Assembly (NCBI GenBank): GCA_902611405.1
Contig: CACLZL010000002.1
Span: forward strand, 62,001-126,000
Reading direction: 5' to 3'
DNA from: an uncultured Pelagibacteraceae bacterium
Lineage (GTDB): Bacteria > Pseudomonadota > Alphaproteobacteria > Pelagibacterales > Pelagibacteraceae
Length of the DNA: 64,000 bases
Shown here: positions 1 to 8,556 of the stretch, one piece after another
How the letters are laid out: each line of letters begins with the position of its first letter
Position numbering within the stretch: position 1 is the stretch's first letter
Notes under the pieces: generated by a model
Databases searched by the model: none
Seen by the model: the letters and a program-made list of their open reading frames with translations, nothing else
Told to the model about the DNA's origin: nothing
Program-made: the position numbers and the translations under genes

Positions 1-67
1 CAAATAATACATGACCCCATCTAAGAATAACTTCTAACCATTTTATTGTATAAGGTAAAAATTCCAT
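1..67 (-). CDS. puuD: Urate hydroxylase/oxidase PuuD, N-terminal fragment (runs off window)
   Basis: Only the first 22 codons are present. The ATG (65-67 on the minus strand) shares one base with the stop codon of guaD (TAATG junction), so translation is probably coupled. The visible peptide begins MEFLPYTIKWLEVILRWGHV, which resembles the start of the membrane-bound PuuD family, where a first transmembrane helix carries an LRW-H pattern. PuuD oxidises urate to 5-hydroxyisourate and is known as an integral-membrane enzyme using cytochrome c. It supplies the step between xanthine dehydrogenase and hydroxyisourate hydrolase that is otherwise missing from this locus, which strengthens the call. 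Whether it has the C-terminal cytochrome domain seen in some relatives cannot be judged here. Confidence 0.72.
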   Translation of the reverse strand, partial: MEFLPYTIKWLEVILRWGHVLF

Positions 68-537
68 TAATATTTTATTTTATCTACTTTTTTATCCCAA
101 ATTTCAAATGCTTTTAAAGCTTCATCTCTGAGCATTTGTACCATTTTAATTTTCCTATCATCAATTTTTTTTGGGATTTCTGTATAAATAAAGGAGTCAT
201 CGAAATCTATATTTTTTGCATCTTCTCTAGTATTTGCATAATATATTTTATCCAACCTTGACCAATAAATTGCTGAGAGACACATCGGGCAAGGTTCACA
301 AGAAGTATAAATCTCACATCCAGAAAGATCAAAAGTATTTAAATTTTTACAGGCTTCTCTAATTGCTACTATTTCTCCGTGAGCAGTTGGATCATTTGAA
401 GAAGTAACTTTATTTGAACCCTCTGCAATAATCTTATCATCCTTAACTATAACACTTCCAAAGGGACCACCAATTGTATTTGCACTATTTATTGAAAGTT
501 CAATAGCTTTCGCCATAAATTTTTTTTTATCTTCCAT
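67..537 (-). CDS. guaD: Guanine deaminase (cytidine-deaminase fold)
   Basis: The protein has 156 residues, the same length as the Bacillus subtilis guanine deaminase. It converts guanine to xanthine with release of ammonia, feeding xanthine dehydrogenase. The zinc site is complete: His53 and Glu55 in TAHGE, and Cys83 and Cys86 in PCPMC. The C-terminal segment after about residue 115 has the helical extension typical of this family rather than of tRNA adenosine deaminase TadA. It sits one base downstream of xdhB and overlaps puuD by one base, so it is part of the leftward purine operon. TadA is the main alternative, but the operon context and the C-terminus argue for guanine deaminase. Confidence 0.9.
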   Translation of the reverse strand: MEDKKKFMAKAIELSINSANTIGGPFGSVIVKDDKIIAEGSNKVTSSNDPTAHGEIVAIREACKNLNTFDLSGCEIYTSCEPCPMCLSAIYWSRLDKIYYANTREDAKNIDFDDSFIYTEIPKKIDDRKIKMVQMLRDEALKAFEIWDKKVDKIKY

Positions 538-538
538 T

Positions 539-2842
539 TTAATTTTTTATTTTATTTTTAATTTTGTTAATACTCATTAAAATTCTTTCAGGGGTTGCTG
601 GTGCATTTAGTTCTGGTGCAAACTGATAATTTCCAATTGAAGCAACTGCATCTTTTATTGCATAAAAAACACTCATGGCTAGCATTAGAGGAGGTTCACC
701 AGTCGTCTTTGCTTTATTAACAACTTTTTCTTTATTTATTCCCTCTTTAAAAATTTCTACGTTAAATTTTTTTGGAATATCACTTACAGCAGGTATTTTA
801 TACGTTGATGGAGAGAAAGTTGTAATCTGACCATCCGATTTCCACTTTAATTCCTCTATTGTTAGCCACCCTTGTCCCTGCACAAAACCACCCTCTATCT
901 GACCTAGTTCTAGTGCTGGATTTATTGGTTTGCCGGCATCATGCAAGATATCCACTCTTTCCAGTATATTTTCACCAGTCAATGTATCTACAGTTACTTC
1001 CGAAACAGCTGCTCCGTAACAAAAGTAATAAAAAGGTCTTCCTCTAAATTTTTTTTTATCAAAATTAATTTTTGGTGTTGAGTAGAAGCCTGAAGAAGAA
1101 AGAGAAATTCTATTTAAATATGCCTCTTGAATTATGCTTTTAAATTCAAATTGTCTGTTTCCAAATATTAAATATTGATCTTTATAAATTGCCTCTTGGT
1201 TGTAGATCTTATATTTTTTCTTAATAAATTTTTCTAAATTTAATTTAATTTTTGCTACTGCGTTTAATGCTGCAGCACCATTAAGATCAGTTGTTGAAGA
1301 TGCGGCACTAGCTGAAGTATTTGGAACCTTGGCTGTATTTGTTGATGAAATATGTACTAAACTATAAGGTAATCCCAAAGAGTTAGCCACTATTTGAGCT
1401 ATCTTTGTGTGGGTCCCCTGACCCATTTCAATACCCCCATGATTTAAATGAACACTGCCGTCTGTATAAATATGAACTAAAGCTCCAGCTTGATTTAAAT
1501 GAATTGTTGTAAAAGAAATACCAAATTTTAAAGGTGTAATAGCTATACCTTTCTTTTTAAATCTATTTTTTTCATTAAATTTTTTTATATTAGAATATCT
1601 TTTCTTATAATTAGATTTATTTTCTAGATTTTTAAATATTTCATTAATAACGTTATCTTCAATTGTCATCCCATAATGAGTTACATTTCGTTTATCTTTT
1701 TGATAAAAATTTTTCTTTCTGACTTCTATAGGATCTTTTTTTAAATACCTTGATATATTATCTATAATATTTTCTATGGCCATCATCCCTTGATTTCCAC
1801 CGAAGCCTCTAAATGCAGTCGAAGTTGGAATATTTGTCTTGCAAAGATTATTTATTACCTCAATATCTGGAATATAATATGCATTATCTATATGAAGCAA
1901 AGCTCTCTCATTTATTGCAGCTGATAAATCAGGTGACATTCCACAATTTGAGGATAAGTTTATTTTTAATCCTTCGATAATTCCTTCATCATTAAAACCA
2001 ACCTCATATTCAGATAAAAATTCGTGTCTTTTACCAGTCAATATTATATCATCATCTCTATCTAATCTTAGTTTGACTGGCTGTCCTGATTTTTTTGCCA
2101 ACAACGCACAAATACACGCTGTCATAAAATTTGTTTCCTTTCCTCCAAACCCACCTCCAATTCTTCTGACTTCAACATTTATTGAATTACTTTTTTGATT
2201 AAACATTTTTGCAATTAATTGTTGCGTTTCCGATGGATGTTGCGTTGAACTATAGACTAAAAAATTATCATCTTCTTTTGGAATAACAAATGCTGCTTGA
2301 CCCTCTAAATAAAAGTGCTCTTGACTTCCAGTTGTAAAATTTCCTTTTAAATTGTTTTTTGAATTTTTTATTTTTTTAGAAGGGTTACCTTTTTTAACTT
2401 TTCGAGGTTTAAATAAGAATTGCTTCTTATTTAAAGCTTCTTTTATTGTAATAATTGGTTTTAAATCTTTATAGGTAACTTTAGCTTTTAATACTGCCTT
2501 TCTAGCAAGTTCTGTAGTTGTAGCAGCTACAGCGAATAATGGCTGACCAAAAAACTCTACTTTTTTTTCTGGAAAGATTGGATCACCTTCAAAAACAGGA
2601 CCTACGTCATTCCTACCAGGGATATCTCTTTGAGTAACTACCGATATAACTCCTTCACTTTTTTTTACTTCAGTTAGGTCTATATTTTTGATTATTGCAT
2701 GGGCTTTTTTACTTAAACCAATAGCGCCATAAATTGTATTTTTTGGCTCATTAATATCATCGGTATACTCTGCATATCCACTCACATGCTTATAGGCACT
2801 ATCATGTGGTCTTATTTCCTCAATATAGTTCTCTTTGCTCAT
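539..2842 (-). CDS. xdhB: Xanthine dehydrogenase, molybdopterin-binding large subunit
   Basis: This 767-residue subunit carries the molybdenum cofactor and the substrate site of XdhAB, which oxidises hypoxanthine to xanthine and xanthine to urate. Visible active-site elements are GGGFGGKE (residues 229-236, Glu236), AFRGFGG with Arg345, and TGEPP with Glu716 near the C-terminus. These match the two Glu and one Arg residues that distinguish xanthine dehydrogenase from aldehyde oxidase or CO dehydrogenase in the Rhodobacter capsulatus and bovine enzymes. The ATG directly abuts the stop of xdhA, fitting a stoichiometric complex. Length is normal for an alphaproteobacterial XdhB. Confidence 0.95.
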   Translation of the reverse strand: MSKENYIEEIRPHDSAYKHVSGYAEYTDDINEPKNTIYGAIGLSKKAHAIIKNIDLTEVKKSEGVISVVTQRDIPGRNDVGPVFEGDPIFPEKKVEFFGQPLFAVAATTTELARKAVLKAKVTYKDLKPIITIKEALNKKQFLFKPRKVKKGNPSKKIKNSKNNLKGNFTTGSQEHFYLEGQAAFVIPKEDDNFLVYSSTQHPSETQQLIAKMFNQKSNSINVEVRRIGGGFGGKETNFMTACICALLAKKSGQPVKLRLDRDDDIILTGKRHEFLSEYEVGFNDEGIIEGLKINLSSNCGMSPDLSAAINERALLHIDNAYYIPDIEVINNLCKTNIPTSTAFRGFGGNQGMMAIENIIDNISRYLKKDPIEVRKKNFYQKDKRNVTHYGMTIEDNVINEIFKNLENKSNYKKRYSNIKKFNEKNRFKKKGIAITPLKFGISFTTIHLNQAGALVHIYTDGSVHLNHGGIEMGQGTHTKIAQIVANSLGLPYSLVHISSTNTAKVPNTSASAASSTTDLNGAAALNAVAKIKLNLEKFIKKKYKIYNQEAIYKDQYLIFGNRQFEFKSIIQEAYLNRISLSSSGFYSTPKINFDKKKFRGRPFYYFCYGAAVSEVTVDTLTGENILERVDILHDAGKPINPALELGQIEGGFVQGQGWLTIEELKWKSDGQITTFSPSTYKIPAVSDIPKKFNVEIFKEGINKEKVVNKAKTTGEPPLMLAMSVFYAIKDAVASIGNYQFAPELNAPATPERILMSINKIKNKIKN

Positions 2843-4279
2843 TTAATTTACTCTTGATAACTTATTAGAATTTATTTCTACAAAACATTTCATCAATAAA
2901 TTTTTTGCTATCTCTAGTCTGTATTCTTTACTAGCTCTCATGTCTCCAATAGGACTTAAATCTTTTTCTAAATAATTTTTTGCTTGATCAAAAGTATTGA
3001 TGGTAAGAGGCTTATTTTTAAGAATTTTTTCACATGCTTTAGCTCTTTTTGGCACAGCAGCCATGCCTCCATATGCAATGTAAACCTCTTTAATTTTATT
3101 ATTATTAATCTCAAAATTAAAAGATCCACAAACAGATGAAATATCATCATCAAATCTTTTTGAGATCTTAAATGCCTTAAAAATATTTTTCTTAAATAAT
3201 GGTATTTTTATTGAGTGTATAAATTCATTTTTTTTTAATTTAGTTTTTCTGTAATCAAGAAAAAAATGATTTAAAGGTAATACTTTTCTTTTATTAAAAC
3301 TTTCAATTAAAACCTCTGCATTTAAAGATAATAGAATCGGCAGTGAGTCACCAATTGGAGATGCGGTTGCAATATTACCGCCTATAGTTCCAACATTTCG
3401 AATTTGAACAGAGCCATATCTTTTTAGAACTGAATAAAAATCTGGATAATATTTTTTAATTTCTTTTTCAAATTTTATTAATGGTGTAGCGGAACCAACT
3501 TCTAAATAATTTTTACTTACTTTTATAAAATCTAATTCATTAATTTCTTTTAAATCAATTATAAAAGGAATTTCTTTTCTTTCTTTTGTAACTTTTAAAG
3601 ATAAGTCAGTTCCGCCAGCAAGAAAACTAAAATTAGAATGTTTTTTAATTATACCTTTTAAATCTTTAATATTTTTTGGTGAAAAATAAAGTTTATCATC
3701 TTTTTTAATATAAACATTTTTCGGTTTAATTTTTTTTAATTGCTGAATAACTTTATTTTTATTTTTAGAAAATTGATCATTCTTGTTTATCTTATTTAAA
3801 CTTTTGGCAGCATCAATTATAGGTCTATAACCAGTACAACGACATAAATTACCTGATATAGAATCTGTTATTAATTCATTATTAAGACTTTTGTTATTTT
3901 TAAACATTGAAAATAAAGACATAACAAATCCTGGGGTGCAGAAACCACATTGGGAACCATGAAATTTTACCATCGCATCTTGCACTGGATGAAGTTTTCC
4001 ATTTTGAGAAACTAAATCTTCAACAATTATAAGTTGCTTACCATTCAATGATGGGACAAATGAAATACAAGAATTAATTGCTTTATATTCAATTTTATTA
4101 TCGACTAATTCACCTAAAACAATTGTACATGCACCACAGCCACCCTCTGAACATCCTTCTTTAGTTCCAGTCTTTTTTAATTCAGTTCTAATGTAATTAA
4201 GTAATGTTTGGTTTGGATCTGGATTTTTGATTACTATAAGCTTGTCGTTTAATAAAAATTTAACAGAACTCGATATCAC
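2843..4279 (-). CDS. xdhA: Xanthine dehydrogenase, FeS/FAD small subunit
   Basis: This 478-residue subunit passes electrons from the molybdenum centre to NAD. Residues 1-80 form a plant-type ferredoxin domain with Cys43, Cys48, Cys51 and Cys71. Residues 90-160 are the second [2Fe-2S] domain with CGFC (111-114) and CRC (146-148). The FAD-binding domain follows from about residue 185, with LAGGTDLSL and NVGTIGGNIATASPIGD, and then a CO-dehydrogenase flavoprotein C-terminal domain. All eight cluster cysteines are present. It is translated between uraH and xdhB with no gap on either side. The maturation factor XdhC is encoded about 4 kb away in the same locus. Confidence 0.95.
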   Translation of the reverse strand: MISSSVKFLLNDKLIVIKNPDPNQTLLNYIRTELKKTGTKEGCSEGGCGACTIVLGELVDNKIEYKAINSCISFVPSLNGKQLIIVEDLVSQNGKLHPVQDAMVKFHGSQCGFCTPGFVMSLFSMFKNNKSLNNELITDSISGNLCRCTGYRPIIDAAKSLNKINKNDQFSKNKNKVIQQLKKIKPKNVYIKKDDKLYFSPKNIKDLKGIIKKHSNFSFLAGGTDLSLKVTKERKEIPFIIDLKEINELDFIKVSKNYLEVGSATPLIKFEKEIKKYYPDFYSVLKRYGSVQIRNVGTIGGNIATASPIGDSLPILLSLNAEVLIESFNKRKVLPLNHFFLDYRKTKLKKNEFIHSIKIPLFKKNIFKAFKISKRFDDDISSVCGSFNFEINNNKIKEVYIAYGGMAAVPKRAKACEKILKNKPLTINTFDQAKNYLEKDLSPIGDMRASKEYRLEIAKNLLMKCFVEINSNKLSRVN

Positions 4280-4630
4280 TTAACTACCTCTATAAGTAGA
4301 ATAACTCCAAGGTGAAACAAGTAAAGGAACATGATAATGCTGTGCGGGATCTGAAATACCAAATCTGATAACAACATCATCCAAGAATGGTACATCACTA
4401 GCTGAAGATGTATTTTTAAAATAATCACCAATATGAAAAACTAATTCATATTTACCCTTAATAAAAACATCTCCTTCTGCTAATGGTGAGTTAGCTCTAC
4501 CATCGTCATTTAGTTTTGTTGAAGTTAATTTTTTTCGTTCTGAATTATTAATATAAAATAACTCAACTAAGATGCCTTTGCCAGGTTTACCAGAATACAC
4601 ATCTAAAACATGAGTTGTGAGCTTTGTCAT
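4280..4630 (-). CDS. uraH: 5-hydroxyisourate hydrolase (transthyretin-like)
   Basis: The 116-residue enzyme hydrolyses 5-hydroxyisourate to OHCU, the step after urate oxidation. The family signature is intact: His7 in LTTHVLD, Arg45, His98 in the QHYHVPLL stretch, and the C-terminal tetrapeptide YRGS that separates HIU hydrolases from true transthyretins. There is no signal peptide, so it is probably cytoplasmic. It is the first gene of the leftward arm (uraH-xdhA-xdhB-guaD-puuD), reading away from uraD, the enzyme for the next step. Confidence 0.95.
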   Translation of the reverse strand: MTKLTTHVLDVYSGKPGKGILVELFYINNSERKKLTSTKLNDDGRANSPLAEGDVFIKGKYELVFHIGDYFKNTSSASDVPFLDDVVIRFGISDPAQHYHVPLLVSPWSYSTYRGS

Positions 4631-4677
4631 AAAATTATAGTATCATTTAATTTCAAACTTAAATTATTTAAAGTTAT
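4631..4677. promoter_or_regulatory. Divergent intergenic region between the two purine arms
   Basis: Only 47 bp separate the start codons of uraH (leftward) and uraD (rightward), so the promoters for both arms must lie here or reach into coding sequence. On the minus strand a perfect TATAAT occurs at 4634-4639, only a few bases before the uraH ATG. If it is the -10 element the transcript would be leaderless or nearly so. No convincing -35 element or operator was identified. Confidence 0.4.
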
Positions 4678-5175
4678 ATGAGAACAATAGATAACATTAA
4701 CGATCTTAACAAGTCTGATTTTTTGTCTGTATTTGGTAATGTTTTTGAAAAAACTGAATCAGTTGCTATGGAAGCTTTTGAGTCAAAACCATTTAAAAAC
4801 TTTGAAGATATTATGTTTAAAATGCTTGATATTTATGAAAATTACGAAAAGAATAAAATTTTAGAGATTTTAAATGCACATCCTGAGCTTGCTATAGCAA
4901 AAAAAATGACCTCTGAATCTATATCAGAACAAGCCTCTGCAAAATTAAACCAATGTTCTAATGATGAGTATGAGGAATTTAAAAAATTAAATTCAGAATA
5001 TAAAAAAAAGTTTAATTTTCCTTTTATAATTGCCGTAAAAGGTAAAGATAAAAATGAAATTTTGAATAATTTTAGACAAAGAATACAAAGTGATGTAGAA
5101 AGTGAATTCCTTGAAGCAAAAAAACAAGTAAAAAAAATCGCAACCTTTCGTTTGAATGAAATAAGCAAAAAATGA
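4678..5175 (+). CDS. uraD: OHCU decarboxylase
   Basis: The 165-residue enzyme decarboxylates 2-oxo-4-hydroxy-4-carboxy-5-ureidoimidazoline to S-allantoin. The catalytic histidine lies in the family motif NAHPELA (His68), and the C-terminal half has the characteristic FPFIIAVKG segment. It opens the rightward arm and its last codon overlaps the start of the allantoicase gene by four bases (ATGA), indicating coupled translation. It completes the uricolytic trio PuuD-UraH-UraD. Confidence 0.93.
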   Translation: MRTIDNINDLNKSDFLSVFGNVFEKTESVAMEAFESKPFKNFEDIMFKMLDIYENYEKNKILEILNAHPELAIAKKMTSESISEQASAKLNQCSNDEYEEFKKLNSEYKKKFNFPFIIAVKGKDKNEILNNFRQRIQSDVESEFLEAKKQVKKIATFRLNEISKK

Positions 5176-6158
5176 AAAAATTTATAAATGCAAAAATGAT
5201 TAACTTAGCAGATCCAAGAATTGGATCTAAAATTATATTTAAGACTGATGATTTTTTTGCAGCTGCTCATAGAATATTAAAAATCGAAACTCCAGTTTTT
5301 AAAGATGGACTATTTGACAAACATGGTAAATGGATGGATGGATGGGAAACAAGGAGAAGAAGATCAAAAGGTTTTGATTATTTAATTTTAAAACTTGGTA
5401 AACCTGGAAAGATATTTGATATAAACATTGACACAACACACTTCAATGGAAACCAACCAACACATGCTTCTTTAGAGGGCTGCTTAAGTAAAACAAAGCC
5501 TAATAAGAAAACAAAATGGATTTCTTTACTGAGCAAAAAAAAACTTGGGCCAAGCCGAAACCATAGCTTCAAATCAAAAAACAAATCTGTTTTTAATTAT
5601 ATAAGACTAAACATTTTTCCAGATGGTGGAGTTGCAAGACTAAGACTTTATGGAAAAATTGAAATGGAGAAAAACTTTTTAAGAAACAAAACTATCAACC
5701 TTACATCTGTTTTAAATGGCGCTTCAATTGTTGGTTGTAATAATGAACATTTTGGCAGAGCTGAAAATATCATAGCACCTGGTAAAGGAAAAAATATGGG
5801 AGATGGTTGGGAAACAAGAAGAAGTAGAGGAAAAAACTTTGATTGGCTTATAATAAAATTTGGAAAACCAGGATTAATAAAAAAACTAGAGATAGATACC
5901 CATCATTTTAAAGGAAACTATCCCGATAGTTGTTCAATTCAAACCGCAAGCATTTCAAAAGATCTGTCCAATAAATCAATTGTCAATAATTCAAAAAATT
6001 GGAAGTTTATTTTAAATAATTCAAAACTGTCAGCTCACAAGAAACATATTTTTAAAAAATTCTTAATTAAGAGAAGTAAGGAAAATTATCTTAGAATAAA
6101 TATCTATCCAGACGGTGGAATTTCAAGAATAAGGGCATTCGGAAATTTTGTGAGATGA
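5172..6158 (+). CDS. alc: Allantoicase
   Basis: The 328-residue protein hydrolyses allantoate to ureidoglycolate and urea. It is built of two homologous jelly-roll halves, as expected for the family. DGWETRRRR ... FDYLI ... KLGKPG near residues 55-80 is repeated as DGWETRRSRGKNFDWLIIKFGKPG near 213-237, and each half contains a D-THF/D-HHF ... GN-P element. It overlaps uraD and allA by four bases each. Use of allantoicase means this locus follows the urea-releasing branch rather than allantoate amidohydrolase. Confidence 0.93.
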   Translation: MKKFINAKMINLADPRIGSKIIFKTDDFFAAAHRILKIETPVFKDGLFDKHGKWMDGWETRRRRSKGFDYLILKLGKPGKIFDINIDTTHFNGNQPTHASLEGCLSKTKPNKKTKWISLLSKKKLGPSRNHSFKSKNKSVFNYIRLNIFPDGGVARLRLYGKIEMEKNFLRNKTINLTSVLNGASIVGCNNEHFGRAENIIAPGKGKNMGDGWETRRSRGKNFDWLIIKFGKPGLIKKLEIDTHHFKGNYPDSCSIQTASISKDLSNKSIVNNSKNWKFILNNSKLSAHKKHIFKKFLIKRSKENYLRINIYPDGGISRIRAFGNFVR

Positions 6159-6646
6159 GAATAATAAAAGCAAAAAAAATTACTAAAAAAAATTTTTCTA
6201 AATTTGGTCAATTAATAGATACATCAAAAAAAAATCCTATAAATATTAATGATGGGTATGCAAAAAGATTTGATAATTTGATTAACGTAGATGCATCAAA
6301 AAACAAAGGGAAAGCAATTGTTAGTATTTTTAAAGCAAAAAAAAGAAGGTTTCCTATGAAAATTAATATGATGGAAAAACATCCTTTAGGAAGCCAAGCC
6401 TTTATACCAATGGAAGATACAAAATTTTTAGTATTTGTAGCACCAAAAGGAGATAAACCAGATGTAAATAAAATCCAATCCTTTTTAGTCCCAAAACAAA
6501 CTGGGATTAATTACAATGCTGGAATTTGGCACTTTCCGTTGATTTCTATGAAAAATATGAATTTTCTAATTGTTGATAGAAAAGGAAAAGGAAACAATCT
6601 TGTTATTTATAAATTTAAAAAAGATAAAATTATTTTGAAAAAATGA
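6155..6646 (+). CDS. allA: Ureidoglycolate lyase
   Basis: The 163-residue enzyme splits ureidoglycolate into glyoxylate and urea, the last step of this pathway. Family features seen are the N-terminal KITKKNFSKFGQLID segment, the central PLGSQAFIPM stretch, and the cupin motif YNAGIWHFPL followed by FLIVDR. It overlaps its neighbours alc and puuE by four bases each. The product glyoxylate can enter central metabolism through malate synthase or transamination to glycine. Confidence 0.92.
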   Translation: MRIIKAKKITKKNFSKFGQLIDTSKKNPININDGYAKRFDNLINVDASKNKGKAIVSIFKAKKRRFPMKINMMEKHPLGSQAFIPMEDTKFLVFVAPKGDKPDVNKIQSFLVPKQTGINYNAGIWHFPLISMKNMNFLIVDRKGKGNNLVIYKFKKDKIILKK

Positions 6647-7542
6647 AAAAAAAATACCCAAGAGATTTGGTGGGATATGGTTCCAAAAAAGTTAAGGTAA
6701 AGTGGCCTGGTAATGCTAAGTTGGCTTTGCAATTTGTACTTAATTACGAGGAGGGAGCAGAGAATTGTACTCTTCATGGTGATAAAACTTCAGAAGTATT
6801 TTTATCAGAAATTTTAGGAGCAAAACCAATTAAAGGTCGACACTTAAATATGGAATCAATTTATGAATATGGATCAAGAAGAGGATTTTGGAGAATTCAT
6901 GATCTATTTAATAAAAAGAAAATTCCACTTACTATTTTTGGAGTTGGTATGGCATTGGAAAGAAATAAAGAAGTTTGTTCAGCTATAAAAAAAGCAAATT
7001 ATGAAGTTGCTAGTCATGGGTGGAGATGGATTGACTATCAAAATGTATCAAAGAAAAAAGAAAAGAATGATATGAAGCTTGCAGTCAAATCTATAAAAAA
7101 GATTTTTGGTAATCAACCTGCTGGTTGGTACACCGGTAGGTGTAGTGAAAATACTTTAGATTTAGTAATTGATAATGGTAGTTTTTTATACTGTAGCGAC
7201 ACATACAGTGATGATCTTCCTTATTGGATAAAAAAAGGTAATAAAAAACAACTAATGGTTCCTTACACCCTTGACAACAATGATATGAGGTTTGCAACCA
7301 ATCAAGGATTTAATTCGGGTGAACAATTTTATAATTATTTAAAAGATAGTTTCGATGCCCTTTATGAGGAAGGAAAAACTTCACCAAAGATGATGTCGGT
7401 TGGCTTGCATTGTAGATTAATTGGAAGACCTGGTAGAATACAGTCTCTTAAAAAATTTTTAAATTATATCACAAAATTTAAAGATATTTGGATCTGCAAA
7501 AGAGTAGATATAGCTAAACATTGGATAAAAAATTATAGTTAA
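6643..7542 (+). CDS. puuE: Allantoinase PuuE (polysaccharide-deacetylase type)
   Basis: The 299-residue protein belongs to the NodB/polysaccharide deacetylase superfamily and is the cofactor-independent type of allantoinase, opening allantoin to allantoate. The diagnostic N-terminus YPRDLVGYG is followed by a VLNYEEGAE motif, ASHGWRW and GWYTGR, all typical of PuuE and not of chitin deacetylases. It is the last gene of the rightward arm, overlapping allA by four bases. Gene order (uraD-alc-allA-puuE) does not follow pathway order. Confidence 0.93.
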   Translation: MKKKYPRDLVGYGSKKVKVKWPGNAKLALQFVLNYEEGAENCTLHGDKTSEVFLSEILGAKPIKGRHLNMESIYEYGSRRGFWRIHDLFNKKKIPLTIFGVGMALERNKEVCSAIKKANYEVASHGWRWIDYQNVSKKKEKNDMKLAVKSIKKIFGNQPAGWYTGRCSENTLDLVIDNGSFLYCSDTYSDDLPYWIKKGNKKQLMVPYTLDNNDMRFATNQGFNSGEQFYNYLKDSFDALYEEGKTSPKMMSVGLHCRLIGRPGRIQSLKKFLNYITKFKDIWICKRVDIAKHWIKNYS

Positions 7543-7550
7543 AATTTTTA

Positions 7551-7874
7551 TTATTGTTCCGCAGCTATAAAAGTATAGTGAGCAACTGCTTCTATTTCCT
7601 CATCAGTTAGTATACCCTCCATTGCGGGCATTACTCCTATACCGTTTCTAACTGCCATTATAATTCTTTGAATATCAGGTCTAATTTCATTTAAATTTGG
7701 ACCAACCATTGCGTTCGATCCAGCATCTGAGAGCATATGGCATGCTGCACAATTTCCAGCCCCCAGAAAAACTTCTTTTCCCTTATTAAACATTTCATCA
7801 GCATTAACGTGGGTTAATGATAAAAATATCAAAAATAATAATGTATTAAAGAAATTTAAAAATAATTTTTTCAC
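7551..7874 (-). CDS. Small periplasmic cytochrome c
   Basis: This 107-residue monohaem class I cytochrome c has a signal peptide (about residues 1-25, cleavage near VNA/DE), a haem site CAACH at 42-46, and a candidate axial methionine in VMPAM (Met82 or Met85). It sits beside the purine locus, only 8 bp after the convergent puuE gene. Since PuuD is known to pass electrons to cytochrome c, and some PuuD proteins carry a fused cytochrome domain, this protein could be the electron acceptor for urate oxidation. That is inference from position; a general respiratory role is equally possible. Confidence 0.85.
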   Translation of the reverse strand: MKKLFLNFFNTLLFLIFLSLTHVNADEMFNKGKEVFLGAGNCAACHMLSDAGSNAMVGPNLNEIRPDIQRIIMAVRNGIGVMPAMEGILTDEEIEAVAHYTFIAAEQ

Positions 7875-7917
7875 ACAAATTTGGTATCATAATTAAAAAT
7901 ATTTAAAAAGGAGAATT

Positions 7918-8205
7918 ATGAAAGCTTATTGGATTGCGAATTATACTGAAATAAAAGATGACGAAAGACTTAAAAAATATGCCGTTAAGGCTAAAGAAGC
8001 GGTTGAAAAATATTCTGGAAAAATAATAGCACGAAGTGCGAATAATGTGACTTTGGAAGGTAGAGAAATGGTTAGAGTAGCTCTTGCAGAATTTCCAGAT
8101 ATTGAAACTGCAAAAAATTGTTATAATTCTGAGGAGTATGTTGAGGCTAGAAAACATCTAGAAAATAATGCTGTTAGAGAACATATTATTTTTGAGGGAA
8201 TGTAA
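7918..8205 (+). CDS. DUF1330 family protein
   Basis: This 95-residue protein has the ferredoxin-like dimeric alpha/beta-barrel pattern of the DUF1330 family: an N-terminal YWIAN strand, a KYAVKAKEAVEKYSGKIIAR segment, and a VALAEFPDIETAK strand near residue 60. A good Shine-Dalgarno (AAGGAGA, about 7908-7914) precedes the ATG. The function of the family is unknown. It lies between the cytochrome c and xdhC genes on the strand of the xdhC genes, so an accessory role in purine degradation is possible but unproven. Confidence 0.85.
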   Translation: MKAYWIANYTEIKDDERLKKYAVKAKEAVEKYSGKIIARSANNVTLEGREMVRVALAEFPDIETAKNCYNSEEYVEARKHLENNAVREHIIFEGM

Positions 8206-8226
8206 AATTAAATAACAATATAATAA

Positions 8227-8556
8227 ATGAAACAATCATTTAATAATACAATTTTAGAAGAAGCAATTTCATGGATTGAGTCTGGTCAACAAGTAGCTCT
8301 TGTAACAGTGGTTAAAACTTGGGGATCGTCTCCATTCCAAATTGGATGCAAAATGATAATTAATGAAAAAGGTAATTTTTTAGGATCAGTTTCTGGTGGT
8401 TGTGTCGAAACAAGGGTAATTACTGAATGTTTAGAATTAATAAAAAATAAAAATTCATTTAAGAAAATTGATTTCAAAGTCTCTGATGAAAATGCTTGGG
8501 ACGTAGGCCTTGCATGTGGAGGAGAAATGACTGTTTTTATAGAACAAATAAATTAA
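8227..8556 (+). CDS. xdhC: XdhC/CoxI-family N-terminal domain protein (split XdhC, part 1)
   Basis: The 109-residue protein corresponds to the N-terminal domain of XdhC, the chaperone that binds molybdenum cofactor and delivers it to xanthine dehydrogenase. It contains TWGSSPFQIGCKM, the GSVSGGCVET motif and a terminal GLACGGEMTVFIEQI stretch, all normally followed in the same chain by a linker and a Rossmann domain. Here the chain stops with TAA at 8554-8556, whose last base starts the ATG of the next gene. The break falls at the domain boundary. It presumably matures XdhAB encoded at 539-4279. Confidence 0.85.
   Translation: MKQSFNNTILEEAISWIESGQQVALVTVVKTWGSSPFQIGCKMIINEKGNFLGSVSGGCVETRVITECLELIKNKNSFKKIDFKVSDENAWDVGLACGGEMTVFIEQIN

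Noticed and set aside
8496..8555. Upstream extension of the second xdhC part
   Set aside because: The added 20 residues overlap the end of the first part in another frame and match nothing; the ATG at 8556 in TAATG is the better start.
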